Assembly: GCF_003254295.1 (NCBI RefSeq) | Contig: NZ_QKZO01000003.1 | Span: 73,973-137,972 of the forward strand | DNA from: Rhodobacter capsulatus | GTDB taxonomy: Bacteria; Pseudomonadota; Alphaproteobacteria; Rhodobacterales; Rhodobacteraceae | DNA length: 64,000 bases | Direction of reading: 5' to 3' | Shown here: positions 60,896 through 64,000 of the stretch, one piece after another | How the letters are laid out: each line of letters starts with the position of its first letter | Numbering within the stretch: position 1 is the first letter of the stretch | Program-made: the position numbers and the translations under genes | The notes under the pieces: generated by a model | Seen by the model: only the letters and a program-made list of their open reading frames with translations | Databases searched by the model: none | What the model was told of the DNA's origin: nothing

Positions 60896-62302
60896 TTACT
60901 TGGTCTTCCCTGCCCCGATCAGCGCCGAAAGCGGCGCGAGGTTGTAATTCGCCCCCTCCTCGGCGGCCCAGGCGGTCAGACCGGCGACGGATTCGGGCCA
61001 GGCCGAGAGCATGACGACCGTCGCGCCGTCGCGGGCCGCCTCGAACCCGGCGCGGCCGAGGGTGCGGGTGATCACCGCCGCCTTGTCGCGCCGCGCGTCC
61101 AGAACCCGGAAGATGCCCGCGCGCGGCACGTCTTTCGTGGCCCGCGCGCCGATGCCGCCCGGTTGCGTCACATAGGCCATGCCCTCGGCGGCGAGCGCCT
61201 TTTCCGCCTGCGCCAGAAGCGGCGCCTTGCCCTGCAGCACCGGCGTTTCCGGCTCGACCAGCGCCACCGCCTGCGGCACCGCCCGCTGCCAGGCCGCCAG
61301 CGCCACCTCGAGATCCTGCGCCTGCGCGCCCGCGGGCAGGGCCCCGGCCAGCATCGCCACCTCGAGCCCGGCGGCACGGTAGGTCGCGGCCGCCTCGGTC
61401 ACGCCGGGGGCCGCGGGGTCGAGCACCACCGTCACCCAGCTTCCCAGCGCCGCGATCGTCTGCGCGTCAAGCCCGCCCGCCGTGGTGCCGACATCAACGA
61501 GCAGCACCGTCACATAGGGCTTGCCCGGCTTTTCCACGAAAGCCGCGCCAAAGCGGGTCAGCGCCGGGCCGGTCGCTTCGGGCGCGGGCTGCGGCGCGGG
61601 GTCGGTCACGAAGGGCGGCACCGGCGCGCCCGAGGGCGGCACGGAACTGCCCTGCGGCGCCGAGCCCACCTGCGGCAGGCGGTTCACCTTCGTCCCCTCG
61701 GCCGAGGCGAAGCCCGCGCCCCCCTCGCCCGGCCCGCCTTGCCCCGGCACGATCACCCGCGGCCGCGCGGGGCCCGGCGGCACCAGCGCGCCATCGGGCA
61801 TCAGGGTGATCTCGCCGCCCGGACCAGCGGCGGGTGCGGGCGCGGCGGGGGGCAGATCGGGGGGCAGATCGGGGGCGGTGGCGATGCCGGGCGGCGGCAC
61901 CGGCATCGCAGGCTCGGCCTGCGGCGGGATGTCGAGCGCGACGGCGGGAGTTTGCGGCGGCGGCGCGATCACCGGCGGCGTCACCGCGGTTTCGGGCCTC
62001 GCGGGCGGCTCGGTCGTGGCGGAGGGCGGCCCCCCGGTCCGCGGGGGCCGGGCGGTTTCGGATTTCGCGGGCGGTGTCTCGGGCAGCGGCGGCACGGCGG
62101 CGGCGGCGGACGGGCCTTCGGGCGGCGCCACCGCCTGCGCGGGCGCGGGATCGGCGGGGGCGGGGTCAAGCGGCGCGGCCTTGGGCGGCGCGGTCCGGCC
62201 CGGGCCCTGCGACGGCAGCGGCAGCACCAGCGAGACCGTGCCAAGCCCCAGCCCCGAGACGACCACCCCCGCAACCATGCCCTTGATCAGACCGCCTGCC
62301 AT
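60896..62302 (-). CDS. yibQ: Divergent polysaccharide deacetylase (YibQ-like)
   Basis: This 468-residue protein has an N-terminal membrane helix (IKGMVAGVVVSGLGLGTVSL), a ~200-residue Pro-rich linker (PPPQTP, PPDLPPAAP and similar) and a C-terminal NodB-like domain of the divergent DUF610 class (VLLVDVGTTAGGLDAQTIAA, ATVVMLSAWPESVAGLTAWA). Catalytic metal-binding residues of true deacetylases are largely missing. ATG 62302 has GAGGGG upstream. Its place between trpE and trpG on the opposite strand recalls the trpE-yibQ-trpGDC locus known from Rhodobacter sphaeroides. Confidence 0.8.
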   Translation of the reverse strand: MAGGLIKGMVAGVVVSGLGLGTVSLVLPLPSQGPGRTAPPKAAPLDPAPADPAPAQAVAPPEGPSAAAAVPPLPETPPAKSETARPPRTGGPPSATTEPPARPETAVTPPVIAPPPQTPAVALDIPPQAEPAMPVPPPGIATAPDLPPDLPPAAPAPAAGPGGEITLMPDGALVPPGPARPRVIVPGQGGPGEGGAGFASAEGTKVNRLPQVGSAPQGSSVPPSGAPVPPFVTDPAPQPAPEATGPALTRFGAAFVEKPGKPYVTVLLVDVGTTAGGLDAQTIAALGSWVTVVLDPAAPGVTEAAATYRAAGLEVAMLAGALPAGAQAQDLEVALAAWQRAVPQAVALVEPETPVLQGKAPLLAQAEKALAAEGMAYVTQPGGIGARATKDVPRAGIFRVLDARRDKAAVITRTLGRAGFEAARDGATVVMLSAWPESVAGLTAWAAEEGANYNLAPLSALIGAGKTK

Positions 62303-62449
62303 TGCTGCCCCTCTTTGATCCTGTGCCGCTTTCTGCGCGCCTTCATCGCGGCCTTGAAGGCTTGACCCCGGCCGCTTGCTCTGAACATCTATACCGCGAC
62401 GCCTGACCCGGTTCACCCCCAGAATGCGGGCGGCCCAAAGGAATTGCGC

Positions 62450-63033
62450 ATGCTTCTGCTGATCGACAACTACGACAGTTTCACCTGGAACCTGGTGCAT
62501 TATTTCGGCGCGCTTGGCGCGGATGTGAAGGTGGTGCGCAACGACGCGATGGATGTGCAGGAAGCGATGGGCCTTGGCGCCGAGGCGATCGTGCTTTCCC
62601 CCGGGCCCTGCGATCCGGCGCAGGCGGGGATCTGCCTGCCGCTGACGCTGGCGGCGGCCGAGGCGGGCGTGCCGCTTCTGGGCGTCTGTCTCGGCCATCA
62701 GACGATCGGCGAGGCCTTTGGCGGACGCGTGATCCGCGCGGGCGAGATCGTGCATGGCAAGATGGGCACGATCCACCATCGGGGCAAGGGCGTCTTCGCC
62801 GGTCTGCCCAGCCCGTTTCAGGCGACGCGCTATCACTCGCTCATCGTCGAACGGGAAACCCTGCCCGAGTGCCTTGAGGTCACGGCGGAACTGGAGAGCG
62901 GCATGATCATGGGGCTGCGGCACCGCGACAAGCTGATCGAGGGGGTGCAGTTCCACCCCGAATCCATCGCCTCGGAACATGGCCATGCGATGCTGCGCAA
63001 TTTCCTGACGGAAGCGAAAGTGAAGGTGAGCGC

Positions 63034-63037
<4 letters not shown>
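62450..63037 (+). CDS. trpG: Anthranilate synthase component II (glutamine amidotransferase)
   Basis: This 195-residue protein supplies ammonia from glutamine to TrpE. The nucleophile Cys is in [15 protein letters not shown] (near residue 80), and the His/Glu pair is in [11 protein letters not shown]. The start [19 protein letters not shown] is typical. ATG 62450 follows AAAGGA. It is divergent from the yibQ-like gene across 147 nt, which must hold its promoter. The stop overlaps the trpD ATG by 4 nt. Confidence 0.96.

Positions 63038-64000
<963 letters not shown>

Overview
The window reads as chromosomal DNA of a high-GC alphaproteobacterium, most likely a Rhodobacter (R. capsulatus-like). 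The right end carries trpE, then a yibQ-type deacetylase on the opposite strand, then trpG-trpD. From memory, this is the arrangement known from Rhodobacter. fabI, pdxH, gpt, ppiD, a tandem cold-shock protein and tRNA-Pro(TGG) lie beside it. Everything left of the tRNA (about 1-51.9 kb) looks like accessory DNA.

Region A (1-24.2 kb, + strand) is a tightly packed gene train. It opens with a truncated Pro/Ala-rich tail, then a MoxR AAA+ ATPase, a DUF58 protein, two membrane-anchored von Willebrand A (vWA) proteins and a small protein of unknown family. A second, RavA-like AAA+ ATPase follows, then unrecognised cytosolic and membrane proteins, a 2766-residue single-pass envelope protein ending in a peptidoglycan-binding domain, and a last unknown protein. 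From the second ATPase onward every gene overlaps the next, so this is almost certainly one coupled operon. I cannot match the whole to a named system.

Region B (24.2-32.5 kb, - strand) converges on region A with a 9-base gap. It encodes a TerB-domain membrane protein, a BrxD-like P-loop ATPase and a DEAD/DEAH helicase fused to a DEDDh exonuclease. This is the gene content of the Shango anti-phage system (SngA, SngB, SngC). Upstream lie an RDD+FHA membrane protein and a small membrane protein.

Region C (32.7-47.8 kb, + strand) is a phospho-signalling operon. It has two lipoproteins (one interrupted by an in-frame TAG), a vWA-TM-FHA protein, a small FHA protein, a PP2C phosphatase, a Ser/Thr kinase, a trypsin-like protease-TM-FHA protein, a TagT/TagS-like ABC pair and a TagR-like formylglycine-generating-enzyme-fold protein. 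A small membrane protein, a second kinase and a secreted SH3-like+vWA protein complete it. These are the parts of the threonine phosphorylation pathway that normally controls type VI secretion, yet no T6SS structural gene is in the window.

Region D (47.8-51.9 kb) is a decayed phage fragment: DUF3168 fragment, HK97-gp10-like, head-tail connector and frameshifted HNH genes. It also holds an AT-rich cargo gene of unknown function and a ribbon-helix-helix/coiled-coil gene pair. Two diverged ~180-bp direct repeats bound it next to tRNA-Pro.

Region E (52-64 kb) is core chromosome: DUF192, cold-shock, pdxH, fabI, LysE-type exporter, gpt, aminotransferase, ppiD, trpE, yibQ-like, trpG and trpD (cut by the window end). 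Three related long palindromes follow gpt and trpE. A working model is that A-C form one envelope-spanning stress or conflict device, with AAA+/vWA machines assembled under FHA/kinase/phosphatase control beside a Shango-type DNA-targeting defence. That functional link is inference from adjacency.
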